Positions 43,485 to 53,900 of a stretch of 64,000 nucleotides of DNA are shown piece after piece; position 1 is the first letter of the stretch; every line of letters begins with the position of its first letter. The stretch is from Euryarchaeota archaeon UBA251. GTDB lineage: Archaea; Thermoplasmatota; Poseidoniia; Poseidoniales; Thalassarchaeaceae. Both the position numbers and the translations under genes were made by a program. Below the pieces are notes generated by a model. The model had not been told where the DNA came from and ran no database searches. It worked only from the letters and a program-made list of their open reading frames with translations. Location of the stretch: NCBI GenBank assembly GCA_002497905.1, contig DAFJ01000085.1, forward strand, positions 1-64,000, written 5' to 3'.

Positions 43485-44999
43485 TCAAACTGAACCGTAG
43501 ATTGTGCCAATCTTATCACGCAAATAATCAACGAAGGGGGCCGGTGTTGGCGCTTCTCCCGTGGCCTCCTCAATGAGGCCAGCAGGAGTTAGTATTGAGC
43601 CCCGAGCATGGACGTGTTCACGCATCCACCCTAAGAGGGGAGTGAAGGTGCCTGAGCGCCAATCATCCTCCAAAGTATGGCCGTCTGATTCGAGGTCTTT
43701 TCGAGCTGCGACGAGGAGTTGGGCCGCGTATAAGTTGCCCAATGTGTAGGTTGGGAAGTAGCCGAATGCTCCCATCGACCAATGAATATCCTGGAGGACT
43801 CCTTGTTTCCGATCAGGGGAACGAATCCCGAGGTAACGTTCGTACATATCATCCCATGCATCCGGTAAATCATCAACATCAAGTTCGCCTGAGATAAGCA
43901 GTTTCTCAACCTCGTACCTGATCATGATGTGGAGGTTGTATGTGGCTTCATCCGCTTCAACACGAATTAAGCTAGGTTCGACCTGGTTGATTGCCCTCCA
44001 GAGCATTTCTGCACTTACGCCATCCATGTTCTCAGGGAAGTGTTCTTTCCACATTGGAAGGCTCCATTCACAGAACGCAAGGCTACGTCCAACCTGATTC
44101 TCCCAAAGACGACTTTGGCTCTCATGCACGCCTAATCCGTTAGCATGTCCACTGGGTTCAAAATCCAAATTTCTCGGACGCCCTTGCTCATAGAGGGCAT
44201 GTCCGGTTTCGTGCAAGGTTCCGAAGATAGCCCCCCACGGTTCACGGGAGTCGTAGCGAGTAGTCCAACGAACATCATCAGGATTTGCTCCACCACAGAA
44301 CGGGTGAGTAGATTCATCTCTACGACCTGCTCCAAAATCGAAGCCCACTGCTTCGGAAAGAGCCTGACTGAGATTTTCCTGTCCTTCTTTCGACCACTTG
44401 TGACGGTAGACCCAATCATGAGCTCCGCCATCTACATTCACTCCCTGGATAAGAGGGACTGAGGACTCGCGGAGTCCAGCGAAGAGTGGATCAAGGCGGG
44501 CAACTGTTAGGCCTGATTCATAGAGGTCAAGAAGTGCATCGTATCGAAGTGTTTCGTATCCAAGGTAGTCAGCAAGTTCGCGAGCAAGATCAACCATCGT
44601 TGCGAGGTCGTCACGGAAAATCGAGAAGTCATTTTTGGCTCGTGCCTCTGTCCACGATACAATCGACTTGGACTTGTGCCGAGCCAACCTTTCCACGAAA
44701 TCTGTAGGTTGCTTAGTGGACTTATCATAGGCATCTCGGATAAGGCGTAAGTTTCCTGAACGAGTTGGATTGGTACCATCGTCTTCAGCTTCAGCAGTGG
44801 AGAGTAAATCACCCATTAGAGAATCCGTCATCATACCATGACGAGTTTTGGAGAGCCATGCAAGTTGTTCAGCCCGTAGTGGTGCAGCCTTTGGCGGCAT
44901 CATAACCTCCTGATCCCATCCAAGGAGGCCCGATATTTGGCCAATCGTCTCAATGTCTTTCTGCTTTGAAAGCAACTCCAAGTAAGCGTCCATGCACAT
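43485..44999 (-). CDS. M32 family carboxypeptidase (Taq type)
   Basis: A 504-residue metallocarboxypeptidase. The zinc motif H-E-T-G-H lies about residue 265, followed by the downstream H-E-S-Q-S region with the third ligand. The N-terminal G-L-L-G-W-D-Q-E-V motif and the I-R-x-E-A-D-E segment are characteristic of M32. It removes C-terminal residues broadly except proline. I chose the ATG at 44999; starts further upstream would overlap fumC. It lies 59 nt after fumC in the same direction. Confidence 0.9.
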   Translation of the reverse strand: MCMDAYLELLSKQKDIETIGQISGLLGWDQEVMMPPKAAPLRAEQLAWLSKTRHGMMTDSLMGDLLSTAEAEDDGTNPTRSGNLRLIRDAYDKSTKQPTDFVERLARHKSKSIVSWTEARAKNDFSIFRDDLATMVDLARELADYLGYETLRYDALLDLYESGLTVARLDPLFAGLRESSVPLIQGVNVDGGAHDWVYRHKWSKEGQENLSQALSEAVGFDFGAGRRDESTHPFCGGANPDDVRWTTRYDSREPWGAIFGTLHETGHALYEQGRPRNLDFEPSGHANGLGVHESQSRLWENQVGRSLAFCEWSLPMWKEHFPENMDGVSAEMLWRAINQVEPSLIRVEADEATYNLHIMIRYEVEKLLISGELDVDDLPDAWDDMYERYLGIRSPDRKQGVLQDIHWSMGAFGYFPTYTLGNLYAAQLLVAARKDLESDGHTLEDDWRSGTFTPLLGWMREHVHARGSILTPAGLIEEATGEAPTPAPFVDYLRDKIGTIYGSV

Positions 45000-45058
45000 T
45001 GGATGAAGAGATTCTCCTTTACCTCTTTGGACAGAGGTTCTAGATGTATAATTGCTGT

Positions 45059-46447
45059 TTATTTCGGCCCAGTCATATCTTCTGGCCGGACCCATTCGTC
45101 GAATTGAGCCTCGGTGAGAAGTCCGAGTTCAAGGGCACTTTGCTTCAACGTCAACCCATTCTCATGTGCGTTCTTCGCAATCTTCGCAGCTGCATCATAT
45201 CCTATGTGGTTATTCAGAGCTGTAACGAGCATCAATGAATTGTCGAGATGCTCTCGGATATTCTCGCGATTCGGCTGAAGGCCTTCGATACAGCGCTCAC
45301 GGAATGAATGACAGGAATCTGTCAAAATACGTGCTGATTGTAGTAGGTTGTGTATCATCATGGGTTTGTACACATTCAACTCGAAGTTGCCTTGCGACCC
45401 ACCGACGGTTACGGCGGTGTGATTCCCCATTACTTGAGCACAGACCATCGTCAACGCCTCACACTGAGTAGGATTGACCTTTCCAGGCATAATCGATGAA
45501 CCCGGCTCATTCGCTGGCAACTCTAACTCGCCAAGGCCACTCCTTGGGCCTGAGCCGAGCCATCGAACATCATTGGCGATTTTCATCAGAGAAACAGCAA
45601 GAACGCTCAACGCCCCACTCGTCGCGACGATTGCATCGTGAGCTGCGAGTTGAGCGAACTTGTTTGGAGCGCTTCGGAACGGAAGACCAGTGTGACCCGC
45701 GATCTTTGAGGCAACTCCTGCAGCAAAATCTGGATGAGTGTTTAGACCGGTGCCAACCGCAGTACCTCCGAGGGCAATTTCGTAGAGGTCATCCATCGAT
45801 ACCTCGATACGGGATAGAGAGGCGTCAATCTGAGCAACCCAGCCTCCAACTTCCTGACCAAGAGTCAGGGGAACAGCATCCATCAGATGAGTCCTACCAA
45901 TTTTCACAATATCTGACCATTCCTCTGACTTTTCCTGGAATGAATCCCGGAGAGATCGAACTGAGGGGATCACACTGTGCATAATGGCTTCAGCGGCTGA
46001 GATATGCATCGCTGTTGGGAAGGTGTCGTTACTGGACTGAGCCTTATTGACGTGATCATTGGGATGTACCGGATCCTTGCTTCCAAGTACTCCTCCAGCC
46101 ATCTCTATTGCTCGATTCGCAATTACTTCATTCGCATTCATGTTAGACTGCGTGCCCGAACCCGTCTGCCACACACGGAGAGGAAAATGATCATTCAACG
46201 AACCAGAGGCGACCTCGGATGCAGCTGCGATAATCAGGTCCGCTACATCGCCATCCAATGTCCCGAGAGCTTTGTTGGTCTCTGCCGCTGACATCTTGAG
46301 AATGCCGAAAGCGCGGATGACGCCTTCGGGCATAGCATCCTCGCCGATATCGAAATTCATCAAGGAACGAGCGGTTTGGGCCCCCCAGTAACGATCGCTT
46401 GGCACCGAAAGTGTACCCATGGTGTCGCGTTCAATCCGTTCTTCCAT
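45059..46447 (-). CDS. fumC: class II fumarate hydratase
   Basis: Interconverts fumarate and malate in the TCA cycle. The 462-residue protein is a homotetrameric fumarase/aspartase superfamily member with G-S-G-T-Q-S-N-M-N near 95-103, S-S-N-D-T-F-P-T-A near 137-145, and the signature [13 protein letters not shown] near 312-324. The last segment T-Q-C-E rather than aspartase residues supports fumarase. It is of bacterial/mitochondrial type, not the Fe-S class I enzyme found in many archaea. Confidence 0.93.
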   Translation of the reverse strand: MEERIERDTMGTLSVPSDRYWGAQTARSLMNFDIGEDAMPEGVIRAFGILKMSAAETNKALGTLDGDVADLIIAAASEVASGSLNDHFPLRVWQTGSGTQSNMNANEVIANRAIEMAGGVLGSKDPVHPNDHVNKAQSSNDTFPTAMHISAAEAIMHSVIPSVRSLRDSFQEKSEEWSDIVKIGRTHLMDAVPLTLGQEVGGWVAQIDASLSRIEVSMDDLYEIALGGTAVGTGLNTHPDFAAGVASKIAGHTGLPFRSAPNKFAQLAAHDAIVATSGALSVLAVSLMKIANDVRWLGSGPRSGLGELELPANEPGSSIMPGKVNPTQCEALTMVCAQVMGNHTAVTVGGSQGNFELNVYKPMMIHNLLQSARILTDSCHSFRERCIEGLQPNRENIREHLDNSLMLVTALNNHIGYDAAAKIAKNAHENGLTLKQSALELGLLTEAQFDEWVRPEDMTGPK

Positions 46448-46492
46448 GAATCAATGACCTCACAATCGGGCTATGGAGTTTCGTCCTCAACC

Positions 46493-47668
46493 TCATTGAC
46501 GAAGGACGTTAAGCGCAATTGACTCTTCATCGGAGAGGCCTGTCATTCGTGGCCCTTCTTGACCTTTAGACCACTTCTTTCCAATGCTTTCATCGAGGAA
46601 AGATTCGAGGAAGAGGGGATGGATGTAGGATGAACGGCAAACAGCACGAGTGTTTCCTAGATTTGATGCAACTGTGTCAACAACGGCAAGCATCGCCTTA
46701 TTCCTCGCAGTGTCTGAATCGAGGGGGATTCGTTCATCTTTATTCACGAGATTCTGGAGATTCTCATTTGCAGGTAATGTGTCAATGAAGTTCACAAGAA
46801 CACTTCCTTCAGTGTCGTTATCGATAAAAGCGAGACGATACGCACATTTCCATGTCGCAGCCCATGTACGGAAATCCTTCGCTGTGTAAGATTCTCCAGT
46901 TGCATCCTGGATGTATTGATTGATGTGTTCGGCCTTCAAATCGTTCTCGTTTCCTGTCTCTGGATTCACGAAGTGGAAAAGATCTGTGTCCTTACCTCTT
47001 GATCCCAACTTACGTGTTTCGAGAAGGAGATCAACGATATTGTCGTCCTCAATCAGAATCTCCCATGACTTACCGGACTTACCTGTAAATGAAAATACAG
47101 CATCATGTCTACCTTCGGCGTTCTCTCCTGTCTTCCTAACCATGTGACCATTACGGAGCGTGGTTAGACCGTAAGATTCGTTGGTTCGAGCATATTCATC
47201 ACTACCAACCCGGATGTTATAGAGGTCCATAAGGCGGACAACAAGAGCGCTGACCTTTTCGATATCCATAGAATCGCGCTTCAAATCACGAGTGATTTTC
47301 TTCCTTAATGCAGGGAGCGCTTCTGCAAATCCTGCGATACCTGCGAACTTCATTCTGGTCTTCATTGAAATCCAATCCGGATGATATCTGTATTGGAGGC
47401 GCCCTTTGCCGTCGACACCAGTAGCTTGGATGTGTCCCCGATTATTGGGGCACACCCATACCTCTGTCCACGCTGGCGGAATGGTGAGTGCCTTGATTTC
47501 AGCAATTCTATCAGCGTCCTCCAACACCTTTCCATCGGCTGTTTTGAATGTCCAATCGATGGAGTCATCCTCTGTGGACGCTTTTTCACTCCGAGTAATT
47601 CCTGGAACCGTACGATCCGAACGGATAAGATTAGCCAGAGTCAATGCCTCATCCACACTCAGTTCCAC
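46493..47668 (-). CDS. DNA topoisomerase IB (poxvirus/bacterial type)
   Basis: A 391-residue type IB topoisomerase that relaxes supercoils through a 3'-phosphotyrosine. Family marks are I-P-P-A-W-T-E-V-W-V-C-P, G-R-x-Q-Y-R-Y-H-P, R-V-G-S-D-E-Y, T-L-R-N-G-H, the K-D-F-R-T-W-A-A-T segment with the catalytic Arg, and the catalytic Tyr348 in S-S-Y-I-H-P. The start is a GTG at 47668, with no closer ATG. This compact form is known from bacteria and poxviruses; most euryarchaea lack it. It lies upstream of fumC by 45 nt on the same strand. Confidence 0.9.
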   Translation of the reverse strand: MELSVDEALTLANLIRSDRTVPGITRSEKASTEDDSIDWTFKTADGKVLEDADRIAEIKALTIPPAWTEVWVCPNNRGHIQATGVDGKGRLQYRYHPDWISMKTRMKFAGIAGFAEALPALRKKITRDLKRDSMDIEKVSALVVRLMDLYNIRVGSDEYARTNESYGLTTLRNGHMVRKTGENAEGRHDAVFSFTGKSGKSWEILIEDDNIVDLLLETRKLGSRGKDTDLFHFVNPETGNENDLKAEHINQYIQDATGESYTAKDFRTWAATWKCAYRLAFIDNDTEGSVLVNFIDTLPANENLQNLVNKDERIPLDSDTARNKAMLAVVDTVASNLGNTRAVCRSSYIHPLFLESFLDESIGKKWSKGQEGPRMTGLSDEESIALNVLRQ

Positions 47669-47742
47669 AAATTCATTAGGTCATTTGTCGATGCTTGAGG
47701 ATTGCCCCCTATATTTCAGAATTTGAAACTTCAAGAGGTCTT

Positions 47743-49341
47743 TCAATCAAGGAACAAACCATTGTATTGTGAACCCATGTATGCACCCCACCCGATACGC
47801 GATGGTGTAGATGCATTGAGATCCATGCGTGTCAACGTCCATCCCTCGGTTTCACTCAGATATCCCGTAGTAGTCGTAGTAACCATCTCTAAATCGCCAT
47901 CCATATCGAGATCTGCAATCAACGGTGTTCCAATACTGAGATTCGTTCGGTTGTAGAGTGAAATGGAGTTCATACTACAAGTCTCGAGAACACTAGCAGA
48001 ATTGTAAGATAGAGCCCCACCTGCTCTCCATTCTTCAGCTCCTCGAACAAGGACAATGTCGTCTCTACCATTGGAATCAAGATCCACAGAAAGGGGACTT
48101 GTGAAGATTGTATGTTCTGTTGTCTCATTCCAAAGGATGTCGCCTGTAGCTCCATCCACAAGCGCATAGTAAGACGATGAATACTGGGGGAAAACTCCGA
48201 TAACATAGTTGACGAATACATCGGGAACTGAATCAGAGGTGAAGTATCCTACCGTTGGCGAGGCCCAAGACTCTAGACCTGAAGCAGTTCCATTTTCAAC
48301 AACTTCATGCATATCAATGGCCCATGTGTGTGTGTAATTACGACCATCCACTAGAATCAATCGACCATCAAAAGAAGATACCACGATGTCTTGGATTCCA
48401 TCAAGAGTAAGGTCTGCAATCACAGGAGGGGTCATGAAGCCCTTTTTCACGTTTGGAGTCGGCGCTACAATTTGAATCGAGGTACTAAGATCACCTTGCA
48501 TAATGGCATCTACACTTGTAGACCAGAGGCTTCCATCCCAAGTCTCACCACCTGTTCCATAGAGAACCTCGACGGCCATATCAGGATGAGGCGTGTAGAG
48601 TAATGGAGACATGTACGTTTCACGACCATCTGGAAGATCCGCGACGCCTAGGGGCTGTCCATCTGCCCCTGAAAGGATCATCAGGTACCCATTATCTCTC
48701 TCATCGTCGGGTTCCTTCATCGGATCGCCGCCATTGGCCACTAACCAATCTGAGACTCCGTCATCATTGATGTCATCAATGAACTGTCCAGAGTAAAACT
48801 GGTACCACGCCTCACGAATTGTGGAAGTCTTATCGAAACTCCAAAGGATATCTCCGGTTGCACCATTCACTGCGAACATTTGCTGATCTCTTCCTCCAAG
48901 AGCAATGTCGTCGACATTGTCACCATTGAGATCTTCAAACTGCGCGGATGCGAACATCTCGCCATCCGTTTCCACTTCCCAAAGCAAGTTTCCAGAAGTG
49001 CCATCCACTGCGATAATCGAGCCGGAGTGTGACTCTTCCGCACCTGTCCCAACAACGATGTCAAGGACAGAATCTCCATTGAGATCTGTTGCATGAGGGG
49101 AGGACATCATGCGATTATTTCCTACAGCGGTCCACCGAGTCTCAAACTCATCTGATGGCATCGTTTCTGCAGAGCATGGATGTGTGTCAGCACAATCACT
49201 TCCAGGCGGGCATGGAGGCGAAGGGGGTAACGGGACATCGGCTACATTCCTATTCACGATTGGATCCACTGTGGTAGGTAGGCTAAGCATCACTGCTACA
49301 GCTACAGCGAGGATAGCTACCCATGGAATCCATTTTCGCAT
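47743..49341 (-). CDS. membrane-anchored extracellular beta-propeller with FG-GAP/PQQ-like repeats
   Basis: 532 residues from the ATG at 49341 (M-R-K-W-I-P-W-V), chosen because an in-frame TTG further upstream would run into the preceding gene. A membrane anchor is at about 4-22, then a Pro/Cys-rich linker at about 30-60. The rest is a propeller of about seven blades with D-L-N-G-D-x-x-x-D-I-V and G-A-T-G-D-I-L-W motifs, which mix FG-GAP calcium loops with PQQ-type blades. It is probably a surface binding protein. Its partner is unknown. Confidence 0.75.
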   Translation of the reverse strand: MRKWIPWVAILAVAVAVMLSLPTTVDPIVNRNVADVPLPPSPPCPPGSDCADTHPCSAETMPSDEFETRWTAVGNNRMMSSPHATDLNGDSVLDIVVGTGAEESHSGSIIAVDGTSGNLLWEVETDGEMFASAQFEDLNGDNVDDIALGGRDQQMFAVNGATGDILWSFDKTSTIREAWYQFYSGQFIDDINDDGVSDWLVANGGDPMKEPDDERDNGYLMILSGADGQPLGVADLPDGRETYMSPLLYTPHPDMAVEVLYGTGGETWDGSLWSTSVDAIMQGDLSTSIQIVAPTPNVKKGFMTPPVIADLTLDGIQDIVVSSFDGRLILVDGRNYTHTWAIDMHEVVENGTASGLESWASPTVGYFTSDSVPDVFVNYVIGVFPQYSSSYYALVDGATGDILWNETTEHTIFTSPLSVDLDSNGRDDIVLVRGAEEWRAGGALSYNSASVLETCSMNSISLYNRTNLSIGTPLIADLDMDGDLEMVTTTTTGYLSETEGWTLTRMDLNASTPSRIGWGAYMGSQYNGLFLD

Positions 49342-49363
49342 ACTGCCACCACGCGCAGGGGAG

Positions 49364-49639
49364 TCACTTATCCTTGATGCTTGAAGGGATGCTTTCAGAC
49401 CCACCTTGGAACCTTCTAAGGTGGCACCAGCGACCAATTTGGAAGCCAACGGTGTTTACCACAAGATCTGAAATTTTGTTCTCCCAAACCTCCTCTGTAA
49501 ATTCGTATGGAAGGAAGATTTCCAGAATCTCCCAGCCAATCGATAGGAAAAGGAACAATGGCCAGCCAATCCTCGTTAAGAAGCCAAACCCAAACCATTG
49601 CAATAAATGGCCGACTGACCACATATTCAGTAAGGCCAT
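49364..49639 (-). CDS. small membrane protein with W-E-x-x-E and N-x-x-x-D-x-x-x-N motifs
   Basis: 91 residues from the ATG at 49639; TTG 49648 and ATG 49624 are alternatives. Two to three membrane helices. A hydrophobic segment leads into G-W-E-I-L-E, then after E-x-W-x-N-K-I-S-D-L-V-V-N-T-V-G-F-x-x-G-R-W. The spacing recalls small DUF2585-like membrane proteins with conserved Glu/Asn/Asp facing the bilayer, but the match is by pattern only. It sits between the cyclophilin gene and the propeller gene, on the same strand. Confidence 0.6.
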   Translation of the reverse strand: MALLNMWSVGHLLQWFGFGFLTRIGWPLFLFLSIGWEILEIFLPYEFTEEVWENKISDLVVNTVGFQIGRWCHLRRFQGGSESIPSSIKDK

Positions 49640-49644
49640 ATCAA

Positions 49645-50205
49645 TCAAATTACGAGAGTAATGGACTCGATTTGTTGAGGAGTTTGGGGCCGATCACCGG
49701 GGCCAGTAGGAGTCGTTTCAATCGCTTTCACTACATCCATTCCTTCGATGACCTTTCCAAATACTGGATGAGCAGATGCGCCGCGCCCGAACCAATCGAG
49801 GAAATCGTTGTGCTGAGTATTAATGAAGAATTGAGAGCCACCGCTGTTTGGCCTACCAGTATTTGCCATCGAGAGTGTACCAACCTCGTTAGAGAATTTT
49901 TGAGTAAGTTCATCGGGGATATTGCCACCACGGTCACGGACAATGGACTGGCCATCACTAGTTGTGTAAGTGCCTCCACCCTTTGGACCACCGGTTCCAG
50001 CCCGAGGGGAGTTTGGATCTGCGGAGTGAGGACAACCACCCTGCAGCATGAATCCCTGAATGACGCGATGGAAATGAAGGCCGTCGTAGTAGCCATCTAA
50101 GGCGAGAGCGAGAAAATTGCCTGCAGTCACCGGCATCGTATCCGTGAAGAGTTCGATCTTGATGTCGCCTGCACTCGTCTTCATCACTACGTTGGTTCCA
50201 GCCAT
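49645..50205 (-). CDS. cyclophilin-type peptidyl-prolyl cis-trans isomerase
   Basis: A 186-residue cytosolic cyclophilin that speeds proline isomerisation in folding proteins. Landmarks are F-H-R-V-I with catalytic Arg at about 47, Q-G-G-C, G-T-L-S-M-A-N-x-G-R-P-N-S-G-G-S-Q-F-F-I-N-T, and H-P-V-F-G-K-V-I-E-G-M-D-V. It is followed directly by the small membrane protein gene. Confidence 0.95.
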   Translation of the reverse strand: MAGTNVVMKTSAGDIKIELFTDTMPVTAGNFLALALDGYYDGLHFHRVIQGFMLQGGCPHSADPNSPRAGTGGPKGGGTYTTSDGQSIVRDRGGNIPDELTQKFSNEVGTLSMANTGRPNSGGSQFFINTQHNDFLDWFGRGASAHPVFGKVIEGMDVVKAIETTPTGPGDRPQTPQQIESITLVI

Positions 50206-50242
50206 GGCTCAACCAGAGAGAGGTGGGATTTAGCCTCATGCA

Positions 50243-50830
50243 TCATGCTTGGATGTCGGAAAGGCGTAACAATGCATAGAGGGGGATTTCTGCATCTCTA
50301 AAGGCATCAGCACCGCCTTCCTCTCGATCAAGGATAGTGATACAACCAACTACCTTACAGCCGATTTCTGCCAATCTCTCACAGGCCTTTAGCGCAGAAC
50401 CACCAGTAGTGGTGACATCCTCGAGGATGATGCATCGATCTCCCGCCTTCAGGGTCGAGCCCTCAATGCCTGGTGGATTGCCGGTCTTCCGACCCCCTCT
50501 GCCCTTGGGCTCCTTCCGGATAATGAAGCCGCGAAGGACGCTACCTGCAGGGGCTTTGGCAATCACAATACCTGTCAGAGGAACTGCACCTAGTTCGAGG
50601 CCTCCCACTGCATCGATATCTCCGATGCTCTCGAGTGTATCATGGGTTAGAACCCCGAGAAGATGAGCGCACTCTGGATCACACATAACCGGTTTCATAT
50701 CGAAGAAATGAGGTGAAATACGACCAGATGCAAGAGTAAAGGGGTTTTCCGGCTGATACAGGTAAGCGAGATTTCGAACTCGTTCTATGAGAAGGGCACG
50801 GGCCTCTGTAGGAGTCGTCGGAGTCGCCAT
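50243..50830 (-). CDS. pyrE: orotate phosphoribosyltransferase
   Basis: Makes orotidine-5-phosphate from orotate and PRPP in pyrimidine synthesis. 195 residues. The flexible R-K-E-P-K-G-R-G-G loop and the PRPP-binding C-I-I-L-E-D-V-T-T-T-G-G-S-A-L motif are present. I chose the ATG at 50830; upstream in-frame TTG is less likely. It is divergent from the DNA polymerase gene with 97 bp between the starts. Confidence 0.9.
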   Translation of the reverse strand: MATPTTPTEARALLIERVRNLAYLYQPENPFTLASGRISPHFFDMKPVMCDPECAHLLGVLTHDTLESIGDIDAVGGLELGAVPLTGIVIAKAPAGSVLRGFIIRKEPKGRGGRKTGNPPGIEGSTLKAGDRCIILEDVTTTGGSALKACERLAEIGCKVVGCITILDREEGGADAFRDAEIPLYALLRLSDIQA

Positions 50831-50927
50831 TGGTTGTAGGCAACGACGACGAAGCATGAAGGTTGTCAGTCCTAGCGATTTGTTCAAAGAGCGTCATTCT
50901 TCAGTACCGTTTCCGAGGTGGCATCGA

Positions 50928-53900
50928 ATGGCGAACCAAACGATGTCTGCCATCGATGAAAAGCGCCTCTCTGCTGAGATGGAACGTTACCATCAGGCGC
51001 TAGATGAGGAGACGGAGCGACTCTACGGGGTTGCTGCCAAAGCGCGTGCAAAAGGACTCGACATGTCTACTGAAGTCGAAATCCCCCGTGCAGAGGATCT
51101 CGCTGATAGAACGGAGAAGCTCCTCGCCGAATATCTCGATGGTCTTGAGGTCGCCGAGGATATTCGCGAGATGCTCAAGGTAGAGGATAGAGAGATTACG
51201 GCAATCAAAATTGGGCAGGATGTTGCTCGAAAAATGATGGAACGAACTGGGGATCAAATCAAGGCGATAGATGCAGGATTGAGGACTGGGCTTGCCATTC
51301 TAACTGAAGCAATCTTAGTTGCACCTCTGGAAGGAATTGGTCAGGTGAGACTGCTCAGCAATACAGACGGAACCACTTTCTTATCCATTGATTTCTGTGG
51401 TCCAATTCGTGCTGCTGGCGGCACCGCACAAGCGATGGCGGTCCTAATTGGGGATATGATTCGATCTGAGCTAGGTATAGCGAAGTATGACCCGACTGGT
51501 CCCGAAGTAGAACGTGTCAAAGAGGAATTTGGCCTCTATCGCGGGGGTTTGCAATACAGACCAACACCCGAAGAAATTGACGTAATTGTCAGGGCTTGTC
51601 CAGTGATGATTAATGGTGAATCTACCGAGGAACAGGAATGTGCTGGATATCGTGAAGTGCGAAATATCGATGATGGGCGTGTGCGAGGTGGCGTATTACT
51701 CGTGATTGGTGAAGGGCTCTGTCTCAAAGCACCGAAGATTCAGAAGCACGTAGAGCGATTGGAGATTCCTGGTTGGTCCTTCATTAGTGATTTTGCAAAT
51801 CGTGGAAAGAGCGACGGTGAGCCTGATGAGGGGAAGTTCGTATCAAGGAAAATCCCCATCGATAAGCGATTCTTGAAGGATATCATTGCAGGACGTCCGG
51901 TCTTTGGAATGCCAAATCGACCTGGTGGATTCCGTCTACGCTACGGCCGCCCAAGAGCTTCAGGTCTTGCTGCCGCAGGAATGAATCCAGCATCCATGAG
52001 GGCAATGGGTGAATTTCTCTCCGTCGGAACTCAAATGAAAATCGAACGTCCGGGGAAGGCCTGTGCTATCACACCAACAGATGAGATCGATGGCCCATCT
52101 GTTCTACTCGAAGATGGAACGTTTCGACGAATTCAGACTGAAGAGGAATGGTTGCAAATAGAATCTAAGGTCCGTGCAATCTGGGATAATGGAGAACTAA
52201 TGCTTGGTTTTGGAGAGTTCCTTGAGAATAACAAGAGGCTCGTTCCAGCCTCCTATACCACGGATTGGTGGGCAAGTGAGTTACTTGATTCGATAAAAAA
52301 TCAAGAGGATCTAGAATTCGTAACCAAACATCTCGAATCAGATGATTTACCCAACACTGAGCCACCTGGTATCCTGCGACGTCGGCTCAGAAGTAAGGAG
52401 CATCGATTAGAAAATGAATGGGCGCTACGCGACTGGCACCGATTCCTCAGAAAAGTAAGTCCTAGTTGGGAGGTAGCTATTGCCTGCAGCGAACGATTCG
52501 GAATAGCCATCCATCCCAATCATAACCTATGTTGGTCCGACATACCAATCGCCTTACTTCCACATATTCACGATAGTATAGGCGGTGCGCAAGTTGAAGG
52601 AAATTCACTCCGAATCCCAGATGCTGCCAAAGGATGGACTCCTCCGAGTGTGAAGATTGATTCCGTGACAAACACAGACGAATCCGTTCAACGTGAAAGG
52701 CAACTGAAGAGACGAGTAAAGAAGAAAGACAGCGCAGATTCATCGAAAAGTGTCTGGATGATTCCCGATCATCCGACAGGAGAATGGGACAGCCATCTCT
52801 CTTTGTCTGAGCACGGCGTCGTGAAGGCTAGTCTAATGGCACTAGGTATCGAACATGTTCACAATGAAGACGACATTGTCATCGAAAATGGATGGCGGGC
52901 CCTGTTACACGGACTAGGATTTGAATCAGAAAAATCGGGTCTAACACTCCGAAAAGATGTACAAAACACAATCGAGATGCGAATCCAACAATCCATCGAA
53001 TCGCATTCCGTTGTGAAGAAAGAAGATGCACGTACAACGGCTCTTGAAGATGAACGTAGAATCGCACGGATTGCAGCAGAAACCGCAGCCCGGCAACGTG
53101 GAGAAGGAATCGCTGCGACTGAGGCTGCTGGAAAAATTGCTGAAGAAAAAATCGTGAATTCAGGACCTGAAGATCAGAAGGCGCTCAATGCTGCTAAACA
53201 GATTCTTGATGACAATGATGTCGATGGTTCCTTGGCTATCGTCAGAGAAATCACTGGCAACCGATGGGAAGATGCTGCGCCTTGTCGAGTTGGGTGTAGG
53301 ATGGGGCGACCAGAAAAATCAGCACCGCGAGAGATGAAACAAAGAGCGCACGCACTCTATCCAATCATGAACTTCGGCGGACCTCAACGCCTCCTTGAGA
53401 CCGCTGTATCTCGTGAAGGCAGTATTCGAGTCACTGTTGGGCCGCGACGTTGCTTGCGTTGTGACAAGGAAACTCCGCACGTACGTTGTCACCACCGAGT
53501 CATACCCTCAGAACCGAAGGAATGTGGTGGTAGGACTACACCCGCTGAGAGGCGCGGATCACAAATGAGAAACCGTCAAGGAGAGTTGACAACAATCCCC
53601 CTCGCCGATATTCTTGAAGTGAAGAGAATCGCACTTGGACTCGATCGCCTACCAACCGGAATCAAAGCGATGAAGGGACTGACTTCTCGGGCTCAGACAC
53701 CTGAGCCAATTGAAAAGGGGATTCTACGAGCCGCCCACGATATCACTGCATTCAAGGACGGTACAGTCCGCTACGATATGATCGATGTTCCAGTCACACA
53801 TTTCCGGCCCAGAGAAATTGGCACGTCTGTCGAGCAATTGATCAAGATGGGATATACACACGATGTGAGAGGTAACGAACTGGTTGCTGATAATCAAATT

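Noticed and set aside
50787..50927. Longer DP2 N-terminus
   Set aside because: It overlaps the start of pyrE and is Arg-rich in a way that mirrors the opposite strand; ATG 50928 follows GAGGTGG.
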